DNA of 64,000 bases from Pseudomonadota bacterium (GTDB lineage Bacteria; Pseudomonadota; Alphaproteobacteria; Rhodobacterales; Rhodobacteraceae). The stretch spans positions 36,040 through 100,039 of the forward strand of contig CAUJIP010000123.1 of assembly GCA_963205235.1 (NCBI GenBank), in the 5' to 3' direction. Below are positions 42,951 to 52,123 of the stretch, in pieces. The first letter of the stretch is position 1, and the number at the start of each line of letters is the position of its first letter. The notes under the pieces are model-generated. The model was not told the DNA's origin. It searched no databases and worked only from the letters and a program-made list of their open reading frames with translations. Made by a program: the position numbers and the translations under genes.

Positions 42951-43448
42951 TCAGACTTGCGGCCAGATGGCGGCAACAAGATAGAAGACTACAATGCCGG
43001 ACAAAGCCAGCCCAAATGGGAAATAACGCTTTTGCGTCCAGCTTTCCCAGCCGGGGGTCATGGCGCGGATCGCCGGAATGGACCGGGCGACCCGATGCAG
43101 GATCAGCGCCCCGACCATGCAGGCGAAGATGATCAGAAGCAGCCGGACGATATCCGTGCCGACAAAGATCGGAGCCATGGCCGCAGCATATTTCGCGTCG
43201 CCTGCGCCAAAGGTCCCGGTCGTGTACAGCGCGAAGCCCAGGAAAAGCACGCCGACCATCAGGGCAAAGCCCCAGAACCAGGCCGACCAGGTGGCCACGG
43301 CAAGCCAGCCAAGGGCGGGCCAGACAAGAGCCAGGGCCATCACGGCCTTGTTCGGGATCTTCATCCGTTTAAGGTCGCTGCCCGCCGCCCAGATGGCAAT
43401 CGGCAGGACGGGGGCAAGCAGGATCCAGGCGCCAGTCGTTGTAATCAT
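42951..43448 (-). CDS. cpaA: Prepilin peptidase, CpaA/TadV family
   Basis: A 165-residue membrane aspartyl protease (A24) that removes the Flp prepilin leader. The catalytic aspartates are in GSDLKRMKIPNKAVMAL and FGAGDAKYAAAMAPI (the GxGD motif). Six hydrophobic segments are apparent. The N-terminal methylase domain of PilD is missing, as in CpaA/TadV. Its ATG overlaps the stop of the TPR gene by one base (TGATG). The pilins it should process are at 53089-53657. Confidence 0.9.
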   Translation of the reverse strand: MITTTGAWILLAPVLPIAIWAAGSDLKRMKIPNKAVMALALVWPALGWLAVATWSAWFWGFALMVGVLFLGFALYTTGTFGAGDAKYAAAMAPIFVGTDIVRLLLIIFACMVGALILHRVARSIPAIRAMTPGWESWTQKRYFPFGLALSGIVVFYLVAAIWPQV

Positions 43449-44305
43449 CAGAGAGTCACGTTCGCATCAAGGGCTTCAAGGCTGCGGACAGCGGCCTCGA
43501 AATGTTGGGGATGGGTGTCGATGGCTTGCTGCAGAAGCCCTTTGCCGACGTTGACGTCCCCCTGCTTGATCGCGGCGAGAGCCATGGAATACAGAAGCTC
43601 GGCGCGTTCGGTCTGGGTCATCCGCACAACCGGCAGATCATATTTGCGCTGCGCGGCACGGGCGAGAACCAGGTTGTTCTTGGCCGTGAACAGCGAGGGA
43701 TCATAGGTCAGGGCTTCGGTGAAAAGCTTCTCGGCCCCGGCATATTCGCCGCGCGTCAACTTGGAATAGCCCCAGTTGTTCAACACGCTGGCGGGCTTTG
43801 TCGTCAGGCCGACGGCGATTTCATAAAAGCTGTCGGCCTTTTTCCAGTTCTTGTCGCTGTCGGCGACCATCGCTTCAAGCCGGTACCGATCAAAGGTTTC
43901 ATGCGTGGGCGGGATCATTCCAAGCACGGCCTTGGCCTCGTCCCACTGGTTGGAACGGATCAGGGCATCGGCCAGCATGACGCGGTCTTCATCGGTGCCT
44001 TCGGCATGTTCGGTGACCTGCTTCCAGACCAAGGCAGCCTCGGTCGGTTTTTGCGCCCGGATCAGGGATTTGGCCAGACCGCGCATCAGGTCGATGCGGC
44101 CGGGATTTTCTTGCAGCGTGCGGGTGAAATAAGCCACCGCCTCATTCGGGTCGCCAACCGTAAGCATCACATCATTAAGATTGGATTCGTCGATGACGTT
44201 AACGTCTTTGAGGGCCCGTTGAACCTGCGCGTCCGAATTGTTTTCGCAGGCCGACAAAACCACTGCGCCCGAAAGGCACAGCATTACAAAACCAGGGTGG
44301 CGCAT
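43448..44305 (-). CDS. tadD: TPR lipoprotein, TadD-like
   Basis: A 285-residue lipoprotein with a lipobox at LSAC (Cys20) and about five tetratricopeptide-like helix pairs (GDPNEAVAYFTRTLQENPGRIDLMRGLAKSLI, TEAALVWKQVTEHAEGTDEDRVMLADALIRS, NWKKADSFYEIAVGLTTKPASVLNNWGYSKLTRGEYAGAEKLFTEALTYDP). TadD is thought to act as an outer-membrane-associated pilotin-like assembly factor in Tad systems. It overlaps the prepilin peptidase by one base and follows another TPR lipoprotein. Confidence 0.85.
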   Translation of the reverse strand: MRHPGFVMLCLSGAVVLSACENNSDAQVQRALKDVNVIDESNLNDVMLTVGDPNEAVAYFTRTLQENPGRIDLMRGLAKSLIRAQKPTEAALVWKQVTEHAEGTDEDRVMLADALIRSNQWDEAKAVLGMIPPTHETFDRYRLEAMVADSDKNWKKADSFYEIAVGLTTKPASVLNNWGYSKLTRGEYAGAEKLFTEALTYDPSLFTAKNNLVLARAAQRKYDLPVVRMTQTERAELLYSMALAAIKQGDVNVGKGLLQQAIDTHPQHFEAAVRSLEALDANVTL

Positions 44306-44343
44306 CTTTTGCGTCCTTTTTGCTGACTGCCCGGAGCCCTTTT

Positions 44344-44904
44344 CTAAAGCTGCGTGAGAAGCACGTATTGGCCCTTGTCACGCCGCACCAGCTGGAACTC
44401 GCCTTCTTCTTGAGGCGTATCATACACAGATGATTCGCTCTTTGCGATAGCCAGCTTAAGATTTTCTCGGATTGAGTCCGTTTGGCCACTATCCTGCGCA
44501 AAGGCCTGCTGGAAAACCAATCGCGCTTCGCCGTAATTGCCCTTTTCCGTCAGCACCACGCCAAGGTTGTTCATTGCCGGAACAAAGGTCGGATCCACCT
44601 CAAGCGCGCGGCGCAGGACCTTTTCGGCCTGGCCCAGGCGGCCAAGCGCAAGGTTCGCCGAACCGATCGCGGACAGGGTATCGACGGTCAGCCCATGCGT
44701 GCCAGCCGCCCGGTAATAGGCCTTGAGCGCAAGTTCGTATTCCCCGGCCTCCATCAGGCGGTGACCGACGATCAGACCGTCAACCGCCTGGCCATGGGTA
44801 TCGACGCCCAGAGGCGCGTTGCGGGTGACCGAGCCCGAGTTCATGCACCCCATCAGGGGAAGCGAAAAAACCACGGCAACCCAGAGAAGACGGCCTGCTA
44901 CCAC
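44344..44904 (-). CDS. TPR lipoprotein of the Tad cluster
   Basis: A 186-residue lipoprotein; the lipobox is LMGC (Cys20). Three TPR units follow (GLIVGHRLMEAGEYELALKAYYRAAGTHGLTV, SAIGSANLALGRLGQAEKVLRRALEVDPTFVPAMNNLGVVLTEKGNYGEARLVFQQAF). It is shorter than, but similar in plan to, the adjacent TadD-like protein, so an old duplication is possible. Its C-terminus is charged (EEGEFQLVRRDKGQYVLL). The gene lies 27 bases after tadC, inside the pilus operon. Confidence 0.85.
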   Translation of the reverse strand: MVAGRLLWVAVVFSLPLMGCMNSGSVTRNAPLGVDTHGQAVDGLIVGHRLMEAGEYELALKAYYRAAGTHGLTVDTLSAIGSANLALGRLGQAEKVLRRALEVDPTFVPAMNNLGVVLTEKGNYGEARLVFQQAFAQDSGQTDSIRENLKLAIAKSESSVYDTPQEEGEFQLVRRDKGQYVLLTQL

Positions 44905-44931
44905 TACGAACCTAGCCTTTCACGTCACCGT

Positions 44932-45921
44932 CTATCTGGACATCATTTCCGCAAGCATCGTGGCGATCCCATAGACGGAGGGCCCGATCAGAATGACCAG
45001 AAGCGGGGGAACCGTGAACAGCATTGTGCCAAGGGTCAACTTGGTCGGCAACTTGTTTGCCATTTCCTCGGCGCGCATGATGCGTTTGTCGCGCATGTCG
45101 GCGGAGTAGACCCGCAGCGCATCGGCGATCGATGTGCCGAAGGTCGCGGACTGGACAAGCGTTGTCACGAACGAGGCGACATCGGGCACGCCCACACGTT
45201 CGGACATGTCCTTGAGAACTGTCGTGCGCTCTTTGCCCGCCTTGATTTCCTGGGCAACCATGTCGAATTCATCGGCCAGAGAGGGATAGCCGACCCGGCT
45301 TTCCTTGCCGACGCGGATGATCGACTGGTCAAGCGACTGGCCGGCCTCGACACAGACCAGCATCATGTCAAGCGAATCCGGAAAGCCCTGAATGATCTCG
45401 GTCCGGCGTTTTTCGACGCGCTTGTCCAGCCAGTAGCGCGGAATGAAATAGCCAACAGCACAGGGCATCAGCGTGTGCATCAGGATCGCCCCGGTGTCGA
45501 GATCAGCGCTGAACGACTTGACCACGGCAACGACCGTGCCGATGAGCAGGAAGCCGATTGCCATCAGGAACTGCAGGGCGTGGAACATCCGCACCGCGTT
45601 CTTGCCGGGATAGCCCGCGCGCAGCATCTTGAGCTTGGCGGCGGACAGCTCTTCCTTCTTTTGCGGTTCCAGGAACTGCGCAAAGCGCTCCAGCTTGTCC
45701 AGCCGGCTGTCCGTGCGGCGGAGCGCGCGTTTCTTTTCGTCGCCACTGGTTGACCCCGGCTGCTGATCGCGCAGCTCGCGATAGCGGTCGCGCTGTTTCT
45801 TCATCACGGTCGGAAGTGCGATGAGGATCAGAAGGAAGCCGACAAAACCGATGGCAAGCAGCGGCCCAAGCGGGCCAAGCTTGTCGGTCAGGAAGTCCAT
45901 GACAGGAGCAAGCGGGTTCAT
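44932..45921 (-). CDS. tadC: Tad pilus inner-membrane platform protein TadC
   Basis: A 329-residue T2SSF-domain protein, the partner of TadB in the inner-membrane platform. Hydrophobic helices bracket the cytoplasmic T2SSF domain, which shows GFPDSLDMMLVCVEAGQSLDQSIIRVGKESRVGYPSLADEFDMVAQEIKAGKERTTVLKDMSERVGVPDVASFVTTLVQSATFGTSIADALRVYS. The N-terminal helix precedes a basic loop (KKQRDRYRELRDQQ). It follows tadB by seven bases. Confidence 0.93.
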   Translation of the reverse strand: MNPLAPVMDFLTDKLGPLGPLLAIGFVGFLLILIALPTVMKKQRDRYRELRDQQPGSTSGDEKKRALRRTDSRLDKLERFAQFLEPQKKEELSAAKLKMLRAGYPGKNAVRMFHALQFLMAIGFLLIGTVVAVVKSFSADLDTGAILMHTLMPCAVGYFIPRYWLDKRVEKRRTEIIQGFPDSLDMMLVCVEAGQSLDQSIIRVGKESRVGYPSLADEFDMVAQEIKAGKERTTVLKDMSERVGVPDVASFVTTLVQSATFGTSIADALRVYSADMRDKRIMRAEEMANKLPTKLTLGTMLFTVPPLLVILIGPSVYGIATMLAEMMSR

Positions 45922-45928
45922 GCGCGCC

Positions 45929-46897
45929 TCATACCTTGATGTTGGTCATGATCTTCATGAAGATGATGTTGATCGTCAGAAATACCGCCACGAAAAGCGC
46001 CGCCGGGATGAAAGCCGAGGTCTTCTGAACCTCTTCATAATAGTCGGGCTTGATGGCGAGGATCATCAGAAGGGCGACAATCGGGAATGCCGACAGGAAC
46101 TTGCCCGACCATTTCGCTTCGGCCGTGATCGCGGCGACCCGGCGGAACAGCTTGAATCGGGCACGGATCACCTTGGCAAGACCATCAAGGATTTCGGCCA
46201 GGTTACCGCCCGACTGTTGCTGGATCGTCACGGCGACGGCAAGAAAGCGAAGGTCCTGGTTATCCATTCGTTCGGCAAAGGCCTTGAGCGATTCCGTGAT
46301 TTCGCGGCCATAGGCGGCTTCGTCCGAGATGACGCCGAATTCAGTGCCAAGCGGATCTGGGATCTCTTTCGCGACAATCCCGATAGCGGTCGAAAACGGG
46401 TGACCGACGCGCAGGGATCGCACCATGAGTTCGATGGAATCCGGCAATTGTTCTTCCAGCAATCGGGTCCGCTTGGTCGCGGTCCGGTTCACCCAGACAT
46501 AGACCCCGCCGATACCCATGCCGATGGCAACGACGATCCGGATTTCGAAAGGTGCGGCGGTGAACAGGGACAGCAGGAAGAAGGCGACCACCGCCAGAAC
46601 ACCCATGATCCCGATCAGGGCGTTGGGTGAGAAGGCGATGTTGGCAAGCTGTGCTTTCTTTGCAAAGACCGAATAAAGCGGAATGTTCTTTGCATTGAGG
46701 TGCTGGTTCATTTCCTTGCGGAGTTGTTCCAGGACCTGTTCGCGGTTCGCGTTCTTTTCCAGCAGCGACATCCGCCGGCTGAGCCGGCTGCTGAGGCTGA
46801 TCGATTTTCCGAACGCAACCAGATAGATGCCGTTCACGATCACCACGACGGCGACGAAAATCAGGATATAGATTACCGGGGTAGCACTGAATTTCAT
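45929..46897 (-). CDS. tadB: Tad pilus inner-membrane platform protein TadB
   Basis: A 322-residue T2SSF-domain protein with an N-terminal helix (VIYILIFVAVVVIVNGIYLVAFG) and C-terminal helices around the cytoplasmic domain (LPDSIELMVRSLRVGHPFSTAIGIVAKEIPDPLGTEFGVISDEAAYGREITESLKAFAERMDNQDLRFLAVAVTIQQQSGGNLAEILDGLAKVIR). The GNLAEIL motif is typical. The frame extends to 46948, overlapping cpaF; the ATG at 46897 leaves a five-base gap and gives the family N-terminus. Confidence 0.93.
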   Translation of the reverse strand: MKFSATPVIYILIFVAVVVIVNGIYLVAFGKSISLSSRLSRRMSLLEKNANREQVLEQLRKEMNQHLNAKNIPLYSVFAKKAQLANIAFSPNALIGIMGVLAVVAFFLLSLFTAAPFEIRIVVAIGMGIGGVYVWVNRTATKRTRLLEEQLPDSIELMVRSLRVGHPFSTAIGIVAKEIPDPLGTEFGVISDEAAYGREITESLKAFAERMDNQDLRFLAVAVTIQQQSGGNLAEILDGLAKVIRARFKLFRRVAAITAEAKWSGKFLSAFPIVALLMILAIKPDYYEEVQKTSAFIPAALFVAVFLTINIIFMKIMTNIKV

Positions 46898-46902
46898 GGC
46901 GG

Positions 46903-48333
46903 TCAGACGATCTGTTCGTAGATGGATGTCGGCAGGTCGTAGCCCCACTGGCGGAACCGGTCGGAATAGGTCGAGCGGATGCCGGTGGCGTTGAAGCGAC
47001 CGATGATCCGGCCCGAAGCCTCGACCCCAAGCCGCTCAAAGCGGAAGATTTCCTGCATCGAGATGACTTCGCCTTCCATCCCGGTGATTTCGGTCACCGA
47101 AGTCATGCGGCGGGTCCCGTCCTGCAGACGGCTGGCCTGCACGATCACGTTCACAGCCGAGGCGATCTGGTTGCGCATGGCTTTCAGCGGCATCTCGATC
47201 CCGGCCATGGCGACCATGTTTTCCAGACGGCTGATCGCGTCGCGCGGGTTGTTGGCGTGGATCGTGGTCATCGACCCGTCATGGCCCGTGTTCATGGCCT
47301 GCAACATGTCGATGACTTCCTCGCCCCGGGTTTCCCCCACGATGATCCGGTCAGGCCGCATACGCAGGGCGTTGCGCAGACAGTCGCGCTGGGTGACGGC
47401 GCCCTTGCCTTCGACGTTGGCCGGGCGACTTTCCATCCGGCCCACATGGACCTGCTGCAGCTGAAGTTCGGCGGTGTCTTCGATGGTCAGCACACGTTCA
47501 TGGTTGTCGATGAAGGACGACAGCGCGTTGAGCGTGGTGGTTTTCCCCGAGCCCGTACCGCCGGAAACGATGATGTTCAGACGGCAGGACACGGCGGCCT
47601 GCAGATAGGCGGCCATTTCATCGGTGAAGGCACCGAAGCGGACCAGATCCTCTATCTTCAGCTTGTCCTTCTTGAATTTCCGGATCGACACCAGCGAGCC
47701 GTCCACCGCAATCGGCGGAATCATGCAGTTGAAACGGCTGCCATCCTGAAGGCGGGCGTCGCAATATGGGTTGGATTCATCAACCCGACGGCCCACGGCC
47801 GAGACGATCTTGTCGATGATGCGCAGAAGGTGGCGTTCGTCGCGGAAAGTCACATCGCTAAGCGACAGTTTCCCCGCGCGTTCGATGAAGATGCGCTTTG
47901 GACCGTTGACCAGGATATCGTTGATCGTCTCGTCTTTCAGAAGCGGTTCCAGCGGGCCAAGGCCCATGACCTCGTCGTACAGCTCTTGCGTCAGCGCCAG
48001 CCGGTCTTCCTTGTTCAGCGCGACCGACATGTCGTCCAGCGCTTCGGTGGCAAGCGAGCTGATCTCGGTCCTCAGTTGCTGTTCGCTGGCGGCCTCAAGT
48101 GCCGAGAGGTTGAGGTCTTCCAGAAGGCGCTTGTGGATTTCGACCTTGAGCTCGGTCAGGCGTTCCTTGCGCTTCTTGTCACGGTCGGCGGCCATCGCTT
48201 CGGCTGCGGTCTTTTGCGACACCTGCGCCGCAAGTTGACTGCCGATACCGGTCCGTTCGACCGGCGCTGTGGGCGATGCCGCCGGTGCGCCGGATTTGCC
48301 GGGAGGATTGGTCTTGGAGAAGCGGCTAAACAC
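46903..48333 (-). CDS. cpaF: Tad secretion ATPase CpaF/TadA
   Basis: A 476-residue hexameric ATPase of the type II/IV secretion superfamily that powers Flp pilus extension and retraction. An N-terminal Pro/Ala-rich tail and helical domain (residues 1-130) precede the ATPase: [35 protein letters not shown], Walker [20 protein letters not shown], Asp box [22 protein letters not shown], Walker [17 protein letters not shown], and His box [20 protein letters not shown]. The length and order fit CpaF. Confidence 0.96.
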   Translation of the reverse strand: MFSRFSKTNPPGKSGAPAASPTAPVERTGIGSQLAAQVSQKTAAEAMAADRDKKRKERLTELKVEIHKRLLEDLNLSALEAASEQQLRTEISSLATEALDDMSVALNKEDRLALTQELYDEVMGLGPLEPLLKDETINDILVNGPKRIFIERAGKLSLSDVTFRDERHLLRIIDKIVSAVGRRVDESNPYCDARLQDGSRFNCMIPPIAVDGSLVSIRKFKKDKLKIEDLVRFGAFTDEMAAYLQAAVSCRLNIIVSGGTGSGKTTTLNALSSFIDNHERVLTIEDTAELQLQQVHVGRMESRPANVEGKGAVTQRDCLRNALRMRPDRIIVGETRGEEVIDMLQAMNTGHDGSMTTIHANNPRDAISRLENMVAMAGIEMPLKAMRNQIASAVNVIVQASRLQDGTRRMTSVTEITGMEGEVISMQEIFRFERLGVEASGRIIGRFNATGIRSTYSDRFRQWGYDLPTSIYEQIV

Positions 48334-48351
48334 GGTTCAGCTTCCTTTGCG

Positions 48352-49611
48352 TCAGGCCCGCTTGGCTTCGGCGGACTGGTTCAGATCGAACAGGGATTTT
48401 GCAAGCTTCTGCAATTCTTTGCGCAGGGGGTTCTTTGCCCCGTTTTCGGCAATCGGCAGGCCGTGGTCGTTGGCCTGGGTTACCTGTTCTCCACCATCGG
48501 GAAGTTGAACCTCGATGTCGATGTCCAGGCTTTCCGCCATGCGCTTGACCCGGGCCTTGGCCGACAGGTCGGTGAATTTCGGCCCGCGGTTCAGCACGTA
48601 GCGCACCTTGTCGTGCGGCAGGGCTTCGGCCTTGAGCGCGCGGATGAAGCGCAGGATGTTCTGCGCCGAGCGGAGGTCCAGTTCCAGCAGCGCGAAATAG
48701 ACATGGGCCCGGGTCAGGACCGCCTCGGTCCAGGCGACAACGGTGTGCGGCATGTCGACGATGACGAAGTCGAAGTTGGCTTGCGCCACGTCCAGAATGC
48801 GACCGATGTCTTCGGGCGACAGCATTTCAAGCGGCAGCATGTCCGTGGGGGCGGTCAGGACGTAAAGCTTGTCGTTGAAGGTCAGCATGGATTTGACAAG
48901 GCTGTCGGCATCAAGACCGGCGGTATCGCCCAGAACCTCAAGCACGGCTTCCTTGCGCGGCAGGTCAAGATAGGTGCCGATCGAGCCGAACTGCAGATCA
49001 AGGTCGATGATGCAGACCTTGGTGTTTTCAGATTCGGGAATCAGGCAAAGCTCCCATGCCAGGTTGGCGGCAAAGGTTGTGGCACCGACGCCACCCGCCA
49101 TGCCGTGGACCGGAAGGATCACCCCGTTACGGTCGCCCTTGGCTTTCATGATACCGGTATAGGCCCCGGTCAGCGGATCATAGCCATCCGGCATGACCGG
49201 AGCAGGCTTGCGCAGGCGTTCGATGGCTTCGTGCAGCGCGCCTTCGGGCAGGGGATAGGGCACGAAATCATCGGCGCCCAGTTTCTGCATCTGGTAAAGA
49301 ACCGAGGGGCTGACCTGGTTCGCGATAAGCAAGACCTTGATCTTCTTGGCTTTCGCCGCCTTGATCACGTCGTTCATCTTGGAAAGTTCGCTCTCGTCCT
49401 CAGAGTCGACGGCGATGGCGACGAATTGCATGCCGGTGCTGTCGGGCTGCTTGAGGAAAACAAGCGCATCTTCAAAACTCAGGTCGCCCCAGGCTTCGCC
49501 CAGTTCCTGTTCCATATCGTCGATCAGAAGATCGAAGCGTTGCACATCGCGCGAGATCGTACAGGCCAGGATCGGTGCTGGATCACTGTGTACGGTGGCT
49601 TTGGTCGACAT
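48352..49611 (-). CDS. cpaE: Pilus-localisation ATPase CpaE/TadZ
   Basis: A 419-residue MinD/ParA-like protein that positions the Tad machine. Residues 1-150 form an atypical receiver-like domain (ALVFLKQPDSTGMQFVAIAVDSEDESELSKMNDVIKAAKAKKIKVLLIANQVSPSVLYQMQKLGADDFVPYP). The ATPase domain has a degenerate deviant Walker A, GMAGGVGATTFAANLAWEL: both lysines of the usual KGGVGKT are Ala here. KVCIIDLDLQFGSIGTYLDL is the next motif. Loss of lysines is common in TadZ. It follows the OmpA-like gene after a terminator-containing 245-base gap, and precedes cpaF by 18 bases. Confidence 0.93.
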   Translation of the reverse strand: MSTKATVHSDPAPILACTISRDVQRFDLLIDDMEQELGEAWGDLSFEDALVFLKQPDSTGMQFVAIAVDSEDESELSKMNDVIKAAKAKKIKVLLIANQVSPSVLYQMQKLGADDFVPYPLPEGALHEAIERLRKPAPVMPDGYDPLTGAYTGIMKAKGDRNGVILPVHGMAGGVGATTFAANLAWELCLIPESENTKVCIIDLDLQFGSIGTYLDLPRKEAVLEVLGDTAGLDADSLVKSMLTFNDKLYVLTAPTDMLPLEMLSPEDIGRILDVAQANFDFVIVDMPHTVVAWTEAVLTRAHVYFALLELDLRSAQNILRFIRALKAEALPHDKVRYVLNRGPKFTDLSAKARVKRMAESLDIDIEVQLPDGGEQVTQANDHGLPIAENGAKNPLRKELQKLAKSLFDLNQSAEAKRA

Positions 49612-49804
49612 CGGGTAACCTGTCCTTTTTTCTTCGCAAGCAGCTTACTCGTTATGCCCCGAATTCGGGGCAGAAAAACAGCCCTGAGCAACCTTATGGA
49701 TGCTCAAGCCCGAAATCTTGCTCACTCGCGTGATCGTGGTCAAGAATGGTGGCTAATTTTGGGCTAAAACCGCCAATATTTGGGATTGTATAGATTTTTG
49801 GAAA
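49612..49804. other. Intergenic region upstream of cpaE
   Basis: About 190 bases without a gene between the OmpA terminator and cpaE. It is AT-richer than neighbours (CAAAAATCTATACAATCC on the minus strand at about 49785-49803) and may contain a separate promoter for the cpaE-to-ATPase part of the cluster. No operator is recognised. Confidence 0.35.
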
Positions 49805-49837
49805 CAATACGGCCGGGCAGTTCGCCCGGCCGTATTG
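49805..49837 (-). terminator. Strong terminator after the OmpA-like gene
   Basis: CAATACGGCCGGGC and GCCCGGCCGTATTG make a perfect 14-base stem with loop AGTTC. On the minus strand it starts 20 bases beyond the OmpA-like gene stop and is followed by TTTCC. It probably separates the pilin-CpaBC-OmpA transcript from the cpaE unit. Confidence 0.75.
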
Positions 49838-49856
49838 CTTGTCAAAGATGACTCTA

Positions 49857-50522
49857 TCAGCCGCCGCCGCCGCCCACATCGGTGGTCGCGCCAGACGACG
49901 CCACTTGCCCCGGGACAGCGCTGCCGACATATTCGCGCCAGATGATCTGGGCGTATTTGCCGTTCAGCACCAGCGGAGCCGACTGCACGAAGCCCGAAAC
50001 CTCGGTCACGGTGCGGCGGTTGCGCATTTCCGGCTCATTGGTCGCGATCAGCGGACGGGTCTTGCCGTAGCTGATCACCGCCTCAAGCCGCGATTTCGAG
50101 ATCCCGAGCGAGCTGAGGTAGGCCACAGCCGCCTGGGCACGACGCATCCCGAGTTTCTGGTTGTATCCGGCCGAGCCGACAAGGTCGGTGTGGCCGAAGA
50201 CGCGGAACCGAACTTCCGGGAACTGACGGATGAAATCGGCCTGTTTCTTGAGAACCGATTTCGCCTCTTCGGAAAGTTCGGAGCTGTTGAACTCGAAGTT
50301 GATCGTATCCGGAACCTCGGCCGAGAAGCGTTCGGCAAGGGCGACGGCATAGTCAAGCTGACCCGACTGGATCAACACGTTGTTCATGGTCGCGTTGCCA
50401 AAGTTGCCCTTGTCAACCTCGGCACCAAGTTCCTGGTCCCAGCTGGTCGAGGAGGTGCCACAAGCAGTCAGCACAAGGAGCGCAGACGAAGCAAGAAGAA
50501 TGGAGATTTTACCGGTCATCAT
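49857..50522 (-). CDS. OmpA-family lipoprotein of the Tad cluster
   Basis: A 221-residue outer-membrane lipoprotein; lipobox LTAC (Cys21). The C-terminal half is an OmpA peptidoglycan-binding domain: FNSSELSEEAKSVLKKQADFIRQFPEVRFRVFGHTDLVGSAGYNQKLGMRRAQAAVAYLSSLGISKSRLEAVISYGKTRPL. It is likely to anchor or support the CpaC secretin in the cell wall, as a CpaD/RcpB equivalent (inference). The C-terminus is Gly-rich (TDVGGGGG). It begins one base before the end of the cpaC gene. Confidence 0.87.
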   Translation of the reverse strand: MMTGKISILLASSALLVLTACGTSSTSWDQELGAEVDKGNFGNATMNNVLIQSGQLDYAVALAERFSAEVPDTINFEFNSSELSEEAKSVLKKQADFIRQFPEVRFRVFGHTDLVGSAGYNQKLGMRRAQAAVAYLSSLGISKSRLEAVISYGKTRPLIATNEPEMRNRRTVTEVSGFVQSAPLVLNGKYAQIIWREYVGSAVPGQVASSGATTDVGGGGG

Positions 50523-50523
50523 C

Positions 50524-51909
50524 TTACTCCATCACATAGCCGTAGGAGGTCGAGAAGTCCTGCCGGGCGACTTCGCCCGCAGCGCCTGGGTTCTTGGCAA
50601 CAACACCGCCAAGGAAAAGCTCGGCTTCCGTCGGGATCTTGATCCGGTCGGTCGGCAGCGCCAGCGCCTCACCTGCAACTGGCGTCACCAGATGCGGGGT
50701 GACGATGATCACAAGTTCGGTCTGGTTGCGCTGATATTCGGCGCTGCGGAACAGGGCACCAAGCACCGGCACATCGCCCAGCCATGGAACCTGACTGCTT
50801 AGATCGCGGAAGTCATCCTGCAGCAAGCCAGCGATCGCAAAGCTTTGACCGTCGCGCATTTCGACCGTGGTCGAGGTTTCGCGGCGTTTGAAACCGTTGA
50901 TGCTGATCCCGCCGATATCCAGCGCAACCGTGGTGTCAATCGACGACACGGCGGCGTTGATAACCAGGTTGATGATGTCACCGTCGACGACCGTCGGGGT
51001 AAAGTTCAGTTCGACACCGAAGGGTTTGTATTCGACGGTGATCGAGTCGCCGTCGCCGTCAATCGGGATCGGGTATTCACCACCGGCAAGGAACTTGGCT
51101 TCCTGACCCGAAAGGGCGGTCAGGTTCGGTTCGGCCAGCGTACGGACCATCCCTTTCGATTCGAGCGCTTCCAGCATGACACCGAATTCGATGCCGCCGA
51201 TGTTGCCGCCAAAAGTCATACCGCCGCTAATACCGCCGCTCCAGGTAATCGGGTCGCCATACGGGCTGTTGCCGGCCGGAAGAAAGTTTCCGGACTCACC
51301 GAAGCTTCTTTGGTCTCCGAACCCGAAGGATCCGTTCAAGCCCTTCGACACGCTGCGGTTCATCTCGGCAAAGCGAACCTTCAACATGACCTGCTGAATG
51401 CCGCCCACCACCATCAGGTTCGAAACCCGATCCGGTGCATAGCGGCTGGCAAGGTCAAGGGCCCGGTCGAGCTTGGCAGTCGATGAGACCGTTCCAGACA
51501 GCACGATGCCGTCGTTTGCGGTCCGAACCTCGATTGCTTCACCCGGGAGGATCTGTTGCAGACGCTCTTTGAACTCGGCGATGTCGGGCGTGACATGCAC
51601 GTCGACGTTCGAGATTAGTGTCCCATCTGGCGCCAATAGCGTCAGCGTTGTGCGCCCAGGAGCCTTGCCCAAGACGTAGATCGACTTGTCCGACAAAGTC
51701 GAGATGTCGGCAATTCCTGGGTTGGCAATCGAGAGCTCCGCGAACGGAACATCGCTTTCAACCACAACGGCCCGGTTCATCGGGACGTTCAGTGCTCCTT
51801 GTGCCTGACCCTGCAAGACGCGCAGGACTTCGGCGGAAATCGGCGTCATCGCCGTCGTGGTGAGAGCAGCCCCAAGGCAGCTCGCAACTAGGATTCGCTT
51901 CATGTTCAT
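50524..51909 (-). CDS. cpaC: Tad secretin CpaC/RcpA
   Basis: A 461-residue outer-membrane secretin. After a signal peptide (MNMKRILVASCLGAALTTTAMTPISA), an N-terminal domain has AELSIANPGIADISTLSDKSIYVLGKAPGRTTLTLLAPDG and a BON-like segment (EIRTANDGIVLSGTVSS-type). The secretin domain ends in SIDTTVALDIGGISINGFKRRETSTTVEMRDGQSFAIAGLLQDDFRDLSSQVPWLGDVPVLGALFRSAEYQRNQTELVIIVTPHLV, the family signature. The frame extends to 51930; the ATG at 51909 has AAAGGG upstream and gives the signal peptide directly. Confidence 0.94.
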   Translation of the reverse strand: MNMKRILVASCLGAALTTTAMTPISAEVLRVLQGQAQGALNVPMNRAVVVESDVPFAELSIANPGIADISTLSDKSIYVLGKAPGRTTLTLLAPDGTLISNVDVHVTPDIAEFKERLQQILPGEAIEVRTANDGIVLSGTVSSTAKLDRALDLASRYAPDRVSNLMVVGGIQQVMLKVRFAEMNRSVSKGLNGSFGFGDQRSFGESGNFLPAGNSPYGDPITWSGGISGGMTFGGNIGGIEFGVMLEALESKGMVRTLAEPNLTALSGQEAKFLAGGEYPIPIDGDGDSITVEYKPFGVELNFTPTVVDGDIINLVINAAVSSIDTTVALDIGGISINGFKRRETSTTVEMRDGQSFAIAGLLQDDFRDLSSQVPWLGDVPVLGALFRSAEYQRNQTELVIIVTPHLVTPVAGEALALPTDRIKIPTEAELFLGGVVAKNPGAAGEVARQDFSTSYGYVME

Positions 51910-52063
51910 GTGATCTGCCCTTTCGACCACGCCTCTGTTGGGTCTTAACGCCCTTAACGCAGGCAGGATGCCCTAGGCCGATATTTTTTGCAAGAATCAA
52001 TTAGTTGAAGGGTTTTCTTGATGTGGATAAATTGCAACACTGCGCAAATTCTTGCAAAAGGAA

Positions 52064-52100
52064 AGGGGCGCGACCCCATATGATGTGGTCGCGCCCCCTT
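52064..52100 (-). terminator. Terminator after cpaB
   Basis: AGGGGCGCGACC and GGTCGCGCCCCCT form a 12-base stem with an 11-base loop. On the minus strand it starts 24 bases after the cpaB stop and ends in CCTTTCCTTTTG. The gap to cpaC (51910-52063) also carries two GTTAAG strings nine bases apart (minus strand, 51944-51958). Confidence 0.75.
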
Positions 52101-52123
52101 GGGCCCAGCGTCCGGGCAGACTT

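Noticed and set aside
47257..49767. 836-codon plus-strand frame opposite cpaF and cpaE
   Set aside because: Antisense shadow; it spans two confirmed genes and the gap between them.
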